Assembly (NCBI GenBank): GCA_023251415.1
Contig: JAHEYX010000071.1
Coordinates: forward strand, 1-9,029
Direction of reading: 5' to 3'
DNA: 9,029 nt
DNA from: Chitinophagales bacterium
Lineage (GTDB): Bacteria > Bacteroidota > Bacteroidia > Chitinophagales > CAIODY01
The notes beneath the pieces were generated by a model, which was not told the DNA's origin, ran no database searches, and worked only from the letters and a program-made list of their open reading frames with translations. Made by a program: the position numbers and the translations under genes. Shown here one piece after another: positions 1-7,146 of the stretch; within the stretch, counting starts at the first letter, position 1, and every line of letters begins with the position of its first letter.

Positions 1-3000
1 GAAACCGTAAATACTCAACCTGCAGGAAACTTCTCTTATTCGTCTTATGGTTTTTGCAGTAGCGTGAACAGCAACCAATCCATCAGTACTTCAAGTTTAG
101 TTGGAGCAAGCGGTACATACACTGCTCCGGCCGGTTTAACCATCAACGCTGCTAGCGGTGCAATCAATCCTGCTACATCTACAGCAGGTACTTATGCTGT
201 AACGTATTCGGTACCGGCTACAGGCGGCTGTGCTGCTTATTCTACTTCAACCAATGTTACTATCGATCAAGCAGGTGCCGGAACTATTAGCTATCCTGCA
301 TCAACATTATGCGGTGCATCTTCGCAAACTGTTGCACCTACCATTACCAATGCAGCCGGTACAGGAAGCAGTACTTGGTTTACTTCAACTCCTTCCGGTT
401 TAGCAATTAATGGAAGTGGTGTTATTACCCCTTCTTCTAGTGCTGCCGGTAACTATACTATAACATACAATAGAAGTTCAACAGGGCTTTGTCCGGCATA
501 TGCTACAACAGCAACAGTTACTATCAATACCACAGTTCCAAGCATAACTTCTACCAACGGTGCAAGCAGATGCGGAAATGGTACGGTAACACTTACCGCT
601 AACGCTTCTTCAGGAACTATTAATTGGTATACAGTAGCCAGTGGTGGCACTGCTATTGCAAACGGTACATCATATACAACTCCTACTTTATCCGCTACAA
701 CAACTTATTATGTTGATGCTTCTAATAATGCATGTACTTCTGCATCACGTACTGCTGTAGTGGCTACCATAAACCCGAATGTTACACCTACCGTGGTGGT
801 GAGTGCCGCTGCAAATCCTTTTTGCGCAGGTACAACCGTGGCTTTTACTGCCACTATAACTAACGGAGGTACTTCACCAACCATACAATGGTACGATGGC
901 TTTACTGCAATCAACGGTGCAACAAGTGCTACTTTAAATTATGCGCCTGCCAATGGTGATAACATTGCTTGCTTATTAATTACTAATGCAACGTGTGTAA
1001 CGACTACTTGGGCTTTCGATTCCGAAACAATGAATGCGAATACCTCAACGGTGGCAGCCGGCGTAACTTTAAATACAACGCCTGCTAATGGTGTGGTTAA
1101 TACGGCTATTCCTGCTTTCACAGCCACTGTAACGAATGTTTGTGGTGTAACTGCTACAGGCAATACTTCTACGCTTACAGTTACCAAAGTAAGTGGTCCG
1201 GGTGCTATTGGTGGTACAACAACCGTTGCCGCAGTTAATGGTATAGCTACCTTTAATGGAATTACTTTTAGCGCAAAAGGTTCTTATACGATAAGTGTTA
1301 CTGATGGAACAAATACCAGTGCGGTATCTTCAACCATTATTATTTCTGATGCAACTACTGTAACCAATTTAAGCCCTGCTACTGGTTACGTAGGCACTAC
1401 AGTTACCTTAAGCGGTACCGGTTTCCAAAATAATGCAGGTACCCCAATTGTTACGCAGATAAGTTTAAATGGAACTACAATTTCCGCTGCGAACTATACC
1501 GTTAATTCAGCTAGCAGCATTACAGTAACAATACCAAGTGGTGCTACAAGCGGTGTATTCACCGTTACAACTTCTAATGGTTCGGCTTCTTCTTCTACTT
1601 TTACCATGGCCGGTTATCTTTCTGTTCAAACGGGTAATTGGAGTGCAGGCAGTACCTGGTTAGGTGGTGCAGTTCCATTCACTACTGCTTCAGTTACTAT
1701 TGCAGCCGGACATATCGTTACTTATAATTCAAGCATGAGCAGTACACTTACGCTAGCTAATCTTACTATTAATGGTACTTTAAAAAATACGCAGGCTTCT
1801 ACCTTTAGCATTAGTGGTTCAACAGTGGTAAATAATGGCGGAACCTACGAACACAGTTTTGATGGTGGTAGAATTATCACCGCTACATGGAATACGGGTT
1901 CTACATGTTTAGTCGATGGAATCATTAATAATATGCCTAACACGGCCACATTCAATCAAAGTTTTTATGACTTCACTTGGAATTGCCCGGCTATGAATAC
2001 GTTAAACAGTTTAGCCGGAAATTTGAGAACCATTACTAACGACTTCACTATTATGAGCACCGGTTCTATCGCGCGTTTATCATTAGTGGGTAGTTCAACT
2101 GCTTCTTCATTATCCATAGGTGGCGACTTAATCATCGCCGGTGGTACTTTAAATTTATCTGCCAACACCGGTGTAGCAACCATTAATTTAATGGGTAATT
2201 TTATACAAAGCGGTGGTGCTATAAACAGCACCGGTGGAAGTGTTGATCATATTGCATTTTTAAACACCACTACACCACAAACCATTACGCAAACCGGTGG
2301 CACAATTTCCAGTACCAATGCTACCATCTGGGAAATTGGCTCAGCTACTGTTTCTGCTTATGTAAGCTTGCTGTCGAATTTTAATATTGGAATTGGTAAT
2401 TTGTATGCCTACAATAATTCTACTATCGACTTTAAAACTTATGCGTTATCGTCTACCGGTTATTTCCAAGCGTTTAACACGGTTAATTTGATTACAGCAA
2501 ACGCCAGCGTATTTGGTGGAACATTTAGCGGTGGATTAACTGCTACGCACATCGACATTCCAACAACAGCCGATATTACTTTAAACGGCACTGCAGCTCA
2601 AGTTATTAATAGCATCAACGCCACGAATACTTGTGCTAGTTTAACCATCAACAACCCAAGCAGTGTTACCAACAATATTATCATCAACACCGGTTTATTG
2701 AACATAATTGGCGGTACATTTAATTCTACTGCAAAAATTGTTACTACCGGTATGGTGGTGAATGGTGGCAACGTAAACAGTTCCGACTCTATTCGTACAA
2801 GTACATTAACACTTAGCAACGGTATTGTGAATATGACAGCTAAAGAATTGTATGTTACTTCTTCTGCTACCTCAGCTATTAGCGGTTATGCCGGTTTGCA
2901 TGCTGCAACTGCTAATTCCTATATCATTGGAAATTTAAGAAGAAAAGTAACTACAGGAACTTATGATTTTCCGGTTGGTGCTTCAACAGCTTATGAATTA

Positions 3001-4050
3001 GCACAAGTAAAAATCAACAACAACAGTAATGTTAGCAGCTTGTTGGTTAGTTACAAAACATGGGATGGCGCCAATTTAAGTTATTCAGCCAATACACCGG
3101 CTTTCAACGCAACTCCTGCCGGTGCTCCGCAAGCAACTCTGGTAAATAAATTGTTGAATCACGGTTATTTTGAAATCACTCCTTTTGATAATAATTTGAC
3201 TTTAGTTACTGCTCCAACTATTAACTACGAAGTTACCATGACTTTCAACGGACATACCAATGCTATTGTAGGAAGTTCAGCAGCAATGAATTACACGATT
3301 GCAAAAGCGCCTCATACTAACAATAGTGTTGTTACCTGGGGTTTAGGTGGTGGTTCGTTTAATACAGCTTCTCAACAATCAAGCGGAATTAGTGCATCAG
3401 CTACGGTAACTGCCAAATTAAGCGGCTTAAACTCTTTCTCGGTATTTGCGGCAGGATTTAACAACAACAACACCGTATTACCTTTGCATTGGAACACCTT
3501 CACCGTAACTGCTGATGATGAAAATGCCTTTTTAAATTGGTCTACTTATGCCGAACAAAATACTTCGCACTTTGTAGTGGAGCGCAGTGTAGATAAAATT
3601 AATTTCACGGCTATCGGAATGGTTACTGCTGCTAATAAATTGAGTTTGAACAATTACGAGTTTACGGATTTGGATTTCCAAAATTTAAGCAATCAAACCG
3701 TTTATTACCGCATACAGTTGGTGAACCAAGATGAAACCGTAGAATACTCTGAAATTAATGCAGTTGTGAATGCTAACCTTGCTGCAATTGATGAATTGAA
3801 ATTGTATCCGAACCCAACCAATGGTGCCTTAACAATTCAATTGGCTTGTAAAGCAAATGAACCTTTGACTATTACCGTTATGGATTTAAATGGTAAAATT
3901 ATGAATATGTTAACATCTAATGTAGTAAGTGGCATAAACAAAATTGATGCAACAGCGTTAATAGCTTCACTTCCTGTCGGGATGTACTTAATCAGTGCTG
4001 AAACGCAAAGTGGTAGTCATTTTAATCGTATGCAATTAATTAAAGAATAG
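1..4050 (+). CDS. Large modular T9SS-secreted surface protein (5'-truncated)
   Basis: The reading frame is open from base 1, so the gene starts left of the window; the GTG at 64 is internal. 1349 residues are visible, numbered here from base 1. Order: two PKD/Ig-like repeats of about 85 residues (8-179); two Ig-like modules with Cys near both ends (about 181-338); a further beta module (about 349-450); an IPT/TIG-like domain (451-537, 'LSPATGYVGTTVTLSGTGF'); a long Asn/Thr/Gly-rich region suggesting a beta-helix or stacked beta structure (538-950); a module with 'YIIGNLRRKV' and 'TYDFPVG' common in Bacteroidota secreted proteins; an FN3-like module (1160-1260, 'FVVERSVD'); and a T9SS type A-like sorting domain (1264-1349, 'LYPNPTNG', 'LPVGMYLIS'). 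No catalytic domain is seen. By family knowledge such proteins cross the outer membrane by T9SS and are anchored or released; adhesion or matrix binding is an inference. The signal peptide would lie upstream of the window. Confidence 0.93.
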   Translation, partial: ETVNTQPAGNFSYSSYGFCSSVNSNQSISTSSLVGASGTYTAPAGLTINAASGAINPATSTAGTYAVTYSVPATGGCAAYSTSTNVTIDQAGAGTISYPASTLCGASSQTVAPTITNAAGTGSSTWFTSTPSGLAINGSGVITPSSSAAGNYTITYNRSSTGLCPAYATTATVTINTTVPSITSTNGASRCGNGTVTLTANASSGTINWYTVASGGTAIANGTSYTTPTLSATTTYYVDASNNACTSASRTAVVATINPNVTPTVVVSAAANPFCAGTTVAFTATITNGGTSPTIQWYDGFTAINGATSATLNYAPANGDNIACLLITNATCVTTTWAFDSETMNANTSTVAAGVTLNTTPANGVVNTAIPAFTATVTNVCGVTATGNTSTLTVTKVSGPGAIGGTTTVAAVNGIATFNGITFSAKGSYTISVTDGTNTSAVSSTIIISDATTVTNLSPATGYVGTTVTLSGTGFQNNAGTPIVTQISLNGTTISAANYTVNSASSITVTIPSGATSGVFTVTTSNGSASSSTFTMAGYLSVQTGNWSAGSTWLGGAVPFTTASVTIAAGHIVTYNSSMSSTLTLANLTINGTLKNTQASTFSISGSTVVNNGGTYEHSFDGGRIITATWNTGSTCLVDGIINNMPNTATFNQSFYDFTWNCPAMNTLNSLAGNLRTITNDFTIMSTGSIARLSLVGSSTASSLSIGGDLIIAGGTLNLSANTGVATINLMGNFIQSGGAINSTGGSVDHIAFLNTTTPQTITQTGGTISSTNATIWEIGSATVSAYVSLLSNFNIGIGNLYAYNNSTIDFKTYALSSTGYFQAFNTVNLITANASVFGGTFSGGLTATHIDIPTTADITLNGTAAQVINSINATNTCASLTINNPSSVTNNIIINTGLLNIIGGTFNSTAKIVTTGMVVNGGNVNSSDSIRTSTLTLSNGIVNMTAKELYVTSSATSAISGYAGLHAATANSYIIGNLRRKVTTGTYDFPVGASTAYELAQVKINNNSNVSSLLVSYKTWDGANLSYSANTPAFNATPAGAPQATLVNKLLNHGYFEITPFDNNLTLVTAPTINYEVTMTFNGHTNAIVGSSAAMNYTIAKAPHTNNSVVTWGLGGGSFNTASQQSSGISASATVTAKLSGLNSFSVFAAGFNNNNTVLPLHWNTFTVTADDENAFLNWSTYAEQNTSHFVVERSVDKINFTAIGMVTAANKLSLNNYEFTDLDFQNLSNQTVYYRIQLVNQDETVEYSEINAVVNANLAAIDELKLYPNPTNGALTIQLACKANEPLTITVMDLNGKIMNMLTSNVVSGINKIDATALIASLPVGMYLISAETQSGSHFNRMQLIKE
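22..537 (+). repeat. Two diverged PKD/Ig-like protein repeats
   Basis: The same pattern occurs twice in the protein. Copy 1 begins at about 22 and copy 2 at about 271, a shift of about 85 codons. Both open with AG-x-[FI]-SY followed by a Cys-containing turn. Both later carry GL-x-IN, SG-x-I-x-P, AG-x-Y-x-x-TY and TG-x-C-x-AY, and end in VTI (133-264 and 397-525). DNA identity is low, so these are old protein-level repeats rather than a recent tandem duplication. Because the first copy begins almost at the window edge, more copies probably lie upstream. Each copy has two Cys that could form a disulfide. Confidence 0.75.
3790..4047 (+). other. T9SS C-terminal sorting domain
   Basis: The last 86 residues match the type A T9SS sorting signal. 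'LYPNPTNG' is followed by beta strands, a 'VMDLNGKIM' segment, then 'LPVGMYLIS' and a basic C-terminus ('MQLIKE'). In this family the domain guides the protein through the outer-membrane translocon and is cleaved by the sortase. This is the strongest support for a Bacteroidota origin and for an extracellular location. Confidence 0.92.
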
Positions 4051-4094
4051 TAAATTATATAAAACTTTTGGTGATTTAGATTGTTTACATGGAT

Positions 4095-4183
4095 AGAAAA
4101 TAGGTGTTCTGGATCATAAAAAATTACTTTAAGGGCGGCTGGGGGGCCTCACCTCATGGTAAGATTCAGACACCTGTTTTTCT
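4095..4183 (+). ncRNA. Possible structured RNA or complex terminator hairpin
   Basis: Just after the large secreted-protein gene, AGGTGT (4102-4107) and CTG (4109-4111) pair with CAG (4167-4169) and ACACCT (4170-4175), leaving one bulged T. The stem extends outward through T-G and four A-T pairs (4097-4101 with 4176-4180) and, past a one-base bulge, two more pairs. Inside, ATCAT (4113-4117) can pair with ATGGT (4156-4160). The apex holds an unusually G-rich run (4133-4147) in an otherwise AT-rich spacer. The 3' arm runs straight into TTTTT (4177-4181), as in an intrinsic terminator. The + strand is the better reading because of that T run. I matched it to no known RNA family; it could be a 3' UTR element, a small RNA or simply a long terminator. 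Confidence 0.35.
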
Positions 4184-4200
4184 TGAGAAAACAAGAGAGC

Positions 4201-4233
4201 GATAAAAATAGATTGGGGAATTGTATTTTTATC
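4201..4233. repeat. Perfect 10-bp inverted repeat, AT-rich
   Basis: GATAAAAATA (4201-4210) and TATTTTTATC (4224-4233) are exact reverse complements separated by 13 nt. The repeat directly abuts the 12-bp hairpin that begins at 4234. The AT-only core makes it a weak RNA hairpin but a good symmetrical DNA site. It sits between the convergent ends of the secreted-protein and methyltransferase genes, so a role in bidirectional termination is the simplest reading. Confidence 0.5.
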
Positions 4234-4261
4234 AAAGGCTGTTAGGTAACTAATAGCCTTT
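4234..4261. terminator. Bidirectional terminator hairpin
   Basis: AAAGGCTGTTAG (4234-4245) pairs along its whole length with CTAATAGCCTTT (4250-4261), giving 12 pairs including one G-T wobble and a GTAA tetraloop (4246-4249). On the + strand it is followed within four bases by ATTTTT (4265-4270). On the - strand the stem itself ends in TTT but the downstream run is A-rich. It lies 28 nt past the stop of the - strand methyltransferase and about 184 nt past the stop of the + strand gene, as expected for a shared terminator of convergent genes. Confidence 0.72.
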
Positions 4262-4289
4262 CTCATTTTTATAACTTACTAAACAGCGC

Positions 4290-5459
4290 TTATTTAGGCG
4301 CGCGTTTAGTGCCGGAATACAATTCAAATACTAATAAGCGACTATCCATCGTACTAGTATAAAACTCCATGCGATAGCGCGGTTTCAAGCCAATTTGTTT
4401 AGCTAATTCTAAATTACCTGTAAATACATAACCGGTATAACCCCCACCATTCTTTTTCATAAAATCGCCTATACCGCGATAGGTTTCTATTAATGCTGTT
4501 GCATCCCCTAATCGCTCGCCATATTCCGGATTAAAATAAATCACACCGGCTCCATCAGCCACTACTTTTGTTGCAGCGAAATCGCATTGTTCGAAATGTA
4601 TGGCTTCTGCTACCCCGGCCGCCGCTGCATTGATTTTTGCAATACGTACCGCTTCTTCACTGATATCGCCGGCTTCAATTAACGGACTTGAAAGTGGTGT
4701 AATTGCTGCTTGTAAGGCATGCAATTGCTTTTGATAAAATGCTGCTTGATAGCCTTTAATATGCATAAAGCTGTAATTCGAACGCAATAATCCCGGATAA
4801 CGATTTGTAGCCAACAATGCGGCTTCAATAGCGATAGTTCCGGATCCACACATTGGATTAATAAACGGTGTTTTACGATTCCAATTGCTTGCTCGAATGA
4901 TAGCGGCTGCTAAGGCTTCCAACATAGGCGCATCTCCCGGAAATTTGCGATACCCGTGTTTTGCTAATGTTTCACCGGAGGTATCAATAAATAATTCGGC
5001 TCCGGCTTCATTCCAATACAAGTGAAAAACAAGTCCTTTTAATTCAGCCCCACTGTTTGGACGCTCTCCTCCTGATGCGCGCATCTGATCAACAATAGCA
5101 TCTTTAACGCGCAGGTTGGCAAATGAATCTTTTAATATACTTGGATGATGCACATTGCTCGTAATCGAAAAATAACCATCACTGGCTATAAACTTGTTCC
5201 ACGGAAACTTGACCAATTTCTTATAAAGATCATCTGCATTAACGGCAAAAAATGATTTTAAAGAAAACAATACCTGACTGGCACAACGCAATTTTAGATT
5301 CAATACTATACAGTCTTCTAAAGTGCCGGCAAGTTCAACACCGGAGGTAAAGCTGCGAACTACTTTATACCCGAGTTCTTCTACTTCAGCAGCTAAATAA
5401 GGGCCTAAGCGTTTATTGCAAGTGACAATGATTCGTGAGGTGGTAGTAAATGTTGACAT
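4290..5459 (-). CDS. THUMP-domain class I SAM-dependent RNA methyltransferase (RlmL-like)
   Basis: Predicted to methylate a guanine or other base in rRNA or tRNA using S-adenosylmethionine in the cytoplasm. The protein is 389 residues from the chosen start. The N-terminal half is a THUMP-type RNA-binding region opening with 'RIIVTCNKRLGPYLAAEVEELGY'. The C-terminal half is a Rossmann methyltransferase: 'KHGYR' (167-171), motif I 'NPMCGSGT' (201-208), acidic D265 after motif I, and a catalytic-loop motif 'NPEYGER' (310-316) where many relatives have NPPYGER. It resembles the N-terminal methyltransferase half of E. coli RlmL without the second (RlmK) half; the exact target base is not deducible. 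The frame is open to an ATG at 5558, but that adds 33 residues with no family resemblance, so the start at 5459 is preferred. It is divergent from the WYL regulator. Confidence 0.9.
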   Translation of the reverse strand: MSTFTTTSRIIVTCNKRLGPYLAAEVEELGYKVVRSFTSGVELAGTLEDCIVLNLKLRCASQVLFSLKSFFAVNADDLYKKLVKFPWNKFIASDGYFSITSNVHHPSILKDSFANLRVKDAIVDQMRASGGERPNSGAELKGLVFHLYWNEAGAELFIDTSGETLAKHGYRKFPGDAPMLEALAAAIIRASNWNRKTPFINPMCGSGTIAIEAALLATNRYPGLLRSNYSFMHIKGYQAAFYQKQLHALQAAITPLSSPLIEAGDISEEAVRIAKINAAAAGVAEAIHFEQCDFAATKVVADGAGVIYFNPEYGERLGDATALIETYRGIGDFMKKNGGGYTGYVFTGNLELAKQIGLKPRYRMEFYTSTMDSRLLVFELYSGTKRAPK

Positions 5460-5465
5460 GTGCTG

Positions 5466-5473
5466 CAAACCTA
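5466..5473 (-). promoter_or_regulatory. Possible -7 element close to the methyltransferase start
   Basis: On the minus strand, TAGGTTTG is an exact match to the Bacteroidota TAnnTTTG element and ends 6 nt before the preferred ATG at 5459. No TTG -33 element is present at the usual distance. If used, transcription would begin at or beside the start codon and give a leaderless mRNA, excluding the longer start at 5558. One 8-mer with two free positions is weak evidence. Confidence 0.25.
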
Positions 5474-5568
5474 CTATTTTTAATTGGTTCTTGTAAAGTC
5501 TTGTGTTACGGAAAATGGTTGTAACTGAATCGAAAGCCGGGAATGCTAATAAATGCAAGCGTTTTTAA

Positions 5569-5576
5569 TAAGTTTG
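5569..5576 (+). promoter_or_regulatory. Possible -7 promoter element of the WYL regulator gene
   Basis: TAAGTTTG matches TAnnTTTG exactly, 24 nt before the ATG at 5601, giving a short leader. A second near match, TACTTTCG (5587-5594), lies closer to the start. Neither has a TTG at the usual upstream spacing, so the assignment is tentative. No Shine-Dalgarno sequence is seen before the ATG, which is usual in this phylum. Confidence 0.35.
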
Positions 5577-5600
5577 CACTAAATTTTACTTTCGCGTTTT

Positions 5601-6551
5601 ATGAATCGTATCGAACGTTTGTCGGCAATATTAATCCAATTGCAATCGAAAAAGGTGGTTACTGCCGAAGCCATTGCCGAGCGTTTTTCGATTAGTTTAC
5701 GCACAGTTTATCGTGATATAAAAGCCTTGGCTGCTTCCGGTGTGCCATTAATTGGTGAGGCAGGGGTAGGTTATTCGCTAGTAGCAGGCTATCAATTGCC
5801 GCCGGTTCAATTTACGGTTGCCGAAGCCACCGCTTTTTTAACTGCTGAAAAATTGGTCGATAAGCTAACCGATACTTCTTTAAGCACCAATTACCGTTCG
5901 GCTATGTTTAAAGTAAAAGCCGTAATGCGCTATGCCGAAAAAGAGTACCTGGATTTATTGGATGATAATATTGCTGTTTTAGAAAATAACTATGTGCCGC
6001 AAGATGAAACCAAAGCCGCCGGATTAGGGCAATTGATTAGTGCCATTGCTAAAAAGGAAATAATTGAACTAACTTATTTTGCCAATCACAATCAAAGAAG
6101 TAGCGTACGGCAAATTGAACCCATCGGAGTTTTTTATCAATACAACAAATGGCATCTGATTGCCTATTGTCATTTGCGCAACGATTACCGCGATTTTCGC
6201 CTCGACCGTGTGGAGGCATTGAAAAATACCGGAAAGCAATTTCAACTCACCCATCCAACTTTACACAAGTTTTTGAAACAAATTGTGCGCGATGAGCAAT
6301 TGTATACCGTGGTCATTCGGTTTGACAATGATGTATTAAAATACATCGGTGAACAAAAATATTACAACGGATTTGTTTCGCAACGCAGTTATAAGGAATA
6401 CACCGACATGACTTTTTTAACGGCACATTTAGAAGGCATCACACGCTGGTATTTTATGTACGCCGATTCCGCCGAATTAATAGCACCGCCTGAATTAAAA
6501 CTACGTTCAAAAGCCTATTTAAAGGAAATTGCAAAAAAAATCAATTCCTGA
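5601..6551 (+). CDS. YafY-type HTH-WYL transcriptional regulator
   Basis: A cytoplasmic DNA-binding regulator of 316 residues, full length for the family. Residues 1-60 form a DeoR-like winged HTH, with recognition helix 'ISLRTVYRDIKAL' (31-43) and wing 'GEAGVGYSL'. The WYL domain spans about 140-210; its name motif reads W184-H185-L186, and the conserved 'FRLDRVEAL' follows (199-207). The C-terminal WCX-like extension runs about 231-313. WYL domains are believed to sense ligands, in some cases nucleic acids or nucleotides; the ligand here is unknown. The gene is divergent from the RNA methyltransferase and is followed after 66 nt by a DinB-family gene on the same strand, which is its likeliest target. 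An inverted repeat in that gap is a candidate binding site. Confidence 0.93.
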   Translation: MNRIERLSAILIQLQSKKVVTAEAIAERFSISLRTVYRDIKALAASGVPLIGEAGVGYSLVAGYQLPPVQFTVAEATAFLTAEKLVDKLTDTSLSTNYRSAMFKVKAVMRYAEKEYLDLLDDNIAVLENNYVPQDETKAAGLGQLISAIAKKEIIELTYFANHNQRSSVRQIEPIGVFYQYNKWHLIAYCHLRNDYRDFRLDRVEALKNTGKQFQLTHPTLHKFLKQIVRDEQLYTVVIRFDNDVLKYIGEQKYYNGFVSQRSYKEYTDMTFLTAHLEGITRWYFMYADSAELIAPPELKLRSKAYLKEIAKKINS

Positions 6552-6560
6552 TTTTCCTAC

Positions 6561-6576
6561 TGACATACTGTTGTCA
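6561..6576. promoter_or_regulatory. Candidate operator, TGACA-N6-TGTCA
   Basis: TGACATACTGTTGTCA has perfect 5-bp inverted arms around a 6-bp spacer, the shape expected for a dimeric HTH protein. It starts 9 nt after the regulator stop codon and ends 41 nt before the DinB start codon. Binding by the adjacent WYL regulator is an inference from position and symmetry only. A role as a terminator is unlikely: the arms are short and no T run follows directly, although TTTTT occurs at 6586-6590. Confidence 0.42.
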
Positions 6577-6617
6577 CTAAGCCTCTTTTTCTTTGTGAAA
6601 AATTAAATACTTTTCAC

Positions 6618-7118
6618 ATGATTACTTTTATTGAAGCTTTTCAACAAGAATTTGCACACGAAATTATCGGTACACAAAAAATGTTGGCTTTAGTACCGGC
6701 CGACAAAATGGATTATAAACCGCATCCAAAAAACATGAGCTTAAAGGATTTGGCTACACATATAGCTGATTTGCCAACCTGGATCACCATGGGCTTAACA
6801 ACCGATGAATTGGATTTTGCAACTGCGCCCTACAATCCAAAAGACTGTAAAAATGCGGAAGAATTAGTGGCTTATTTCATTAGTAATGTAGCTGCTGCTC
6901 AAGCACATTTCGCTAACTCATCGGATGCTATTTTGGAAGAAAAATGGACTTTACGTAACGGCGAAATTATTTACATGCAACAAAGTAAGTTAATGACCAT
7001 ACGTCACGCTTATTGTCAAATGGTTCACCACCGTGCGCAATTGGGAATGTATTTGCGTTTGTTGAATATAGCAATTCCGGGCGTTTACGGGCCAAGTGCA
7101 GATGAAAGCGGTATGTAA
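6618..7118 (+). CDS. DinB-family putative metal-dependent protein
   Basis: 166 residues, the usual length of the DinB/YfiT four-helix-bundle superfamily. Members usually bind a divalent metal through three His; some are thiol-dependent transferases and many have no known reaction. Visible landmarks are 'LATHIADLP' with H48, the C-terminal helix 'HHRAQLGMYLRLL' (137-149), and the tail 'IPGVYGPSADE' common in Bacteroidota relatives. H48 and H138 fit two of the three expected ligands. The position four residues before H138, normally His, is Gln134 here (codon CAA), and the usual RGQ reads RAQ. H130 is one turn earlier and might substitute. It follows a WYL regulator, a common pairing, and is probably controlled by it. 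It is convergent with the hydrolase gene, 28 nt apart, with no clear terminator between. Confidence 0.88.
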   Translation: MITFIEAFQQEFAHEIIGTQKMLALVPADKMDYKPHPKNMSLKDLATHIADLPTWITMGLTTDELDFATAPYNPKDCKNAEELVAYFISNVAAAQAHFANSSDAILEEKWTLRNGEIIYMQQSKLMTIRHAYCQMVHHRAQLGMYLRLLNIAIPGVYGPSADESGM

Positions 7119-7146
7119 AATTGGTTCAGGATTTACTAAGCCTTAC

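Noticed and set aside
453..2819. Five antisense open frames of 65-88 codons inside the large secreted-protein gene
   Set aside because: They are Val/Pro/Leu-rich mirror translations of the Thr/Asn/Gly-rich sense strand, with no start signals or family features.
4095..4183. SRP RNA, SAM, TPP, ZTP or fluoride riboswitch
   Set aside because: The conserved core sequences of these RNAs that I know are absent, and no + strand gene follows closely enough for a cis riboswitch.
5460..5558. Upstream 33-codon extension of the methyltransferase
   Set aside because: The inner start at 5459 gives the normal family N-terminus, and the extension shows no resemblance to the family.
6069..6254. Antisense open frame within the WYL regulator
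   Set aside because: Fully inside a confident gene, without promoter, start signal or recognisable protein.
7119..7146. Terminator between the convergent DinB and hydrolase genes
   Set aside because: The 28-nt gap contains no stem followed by a T run that I can see.
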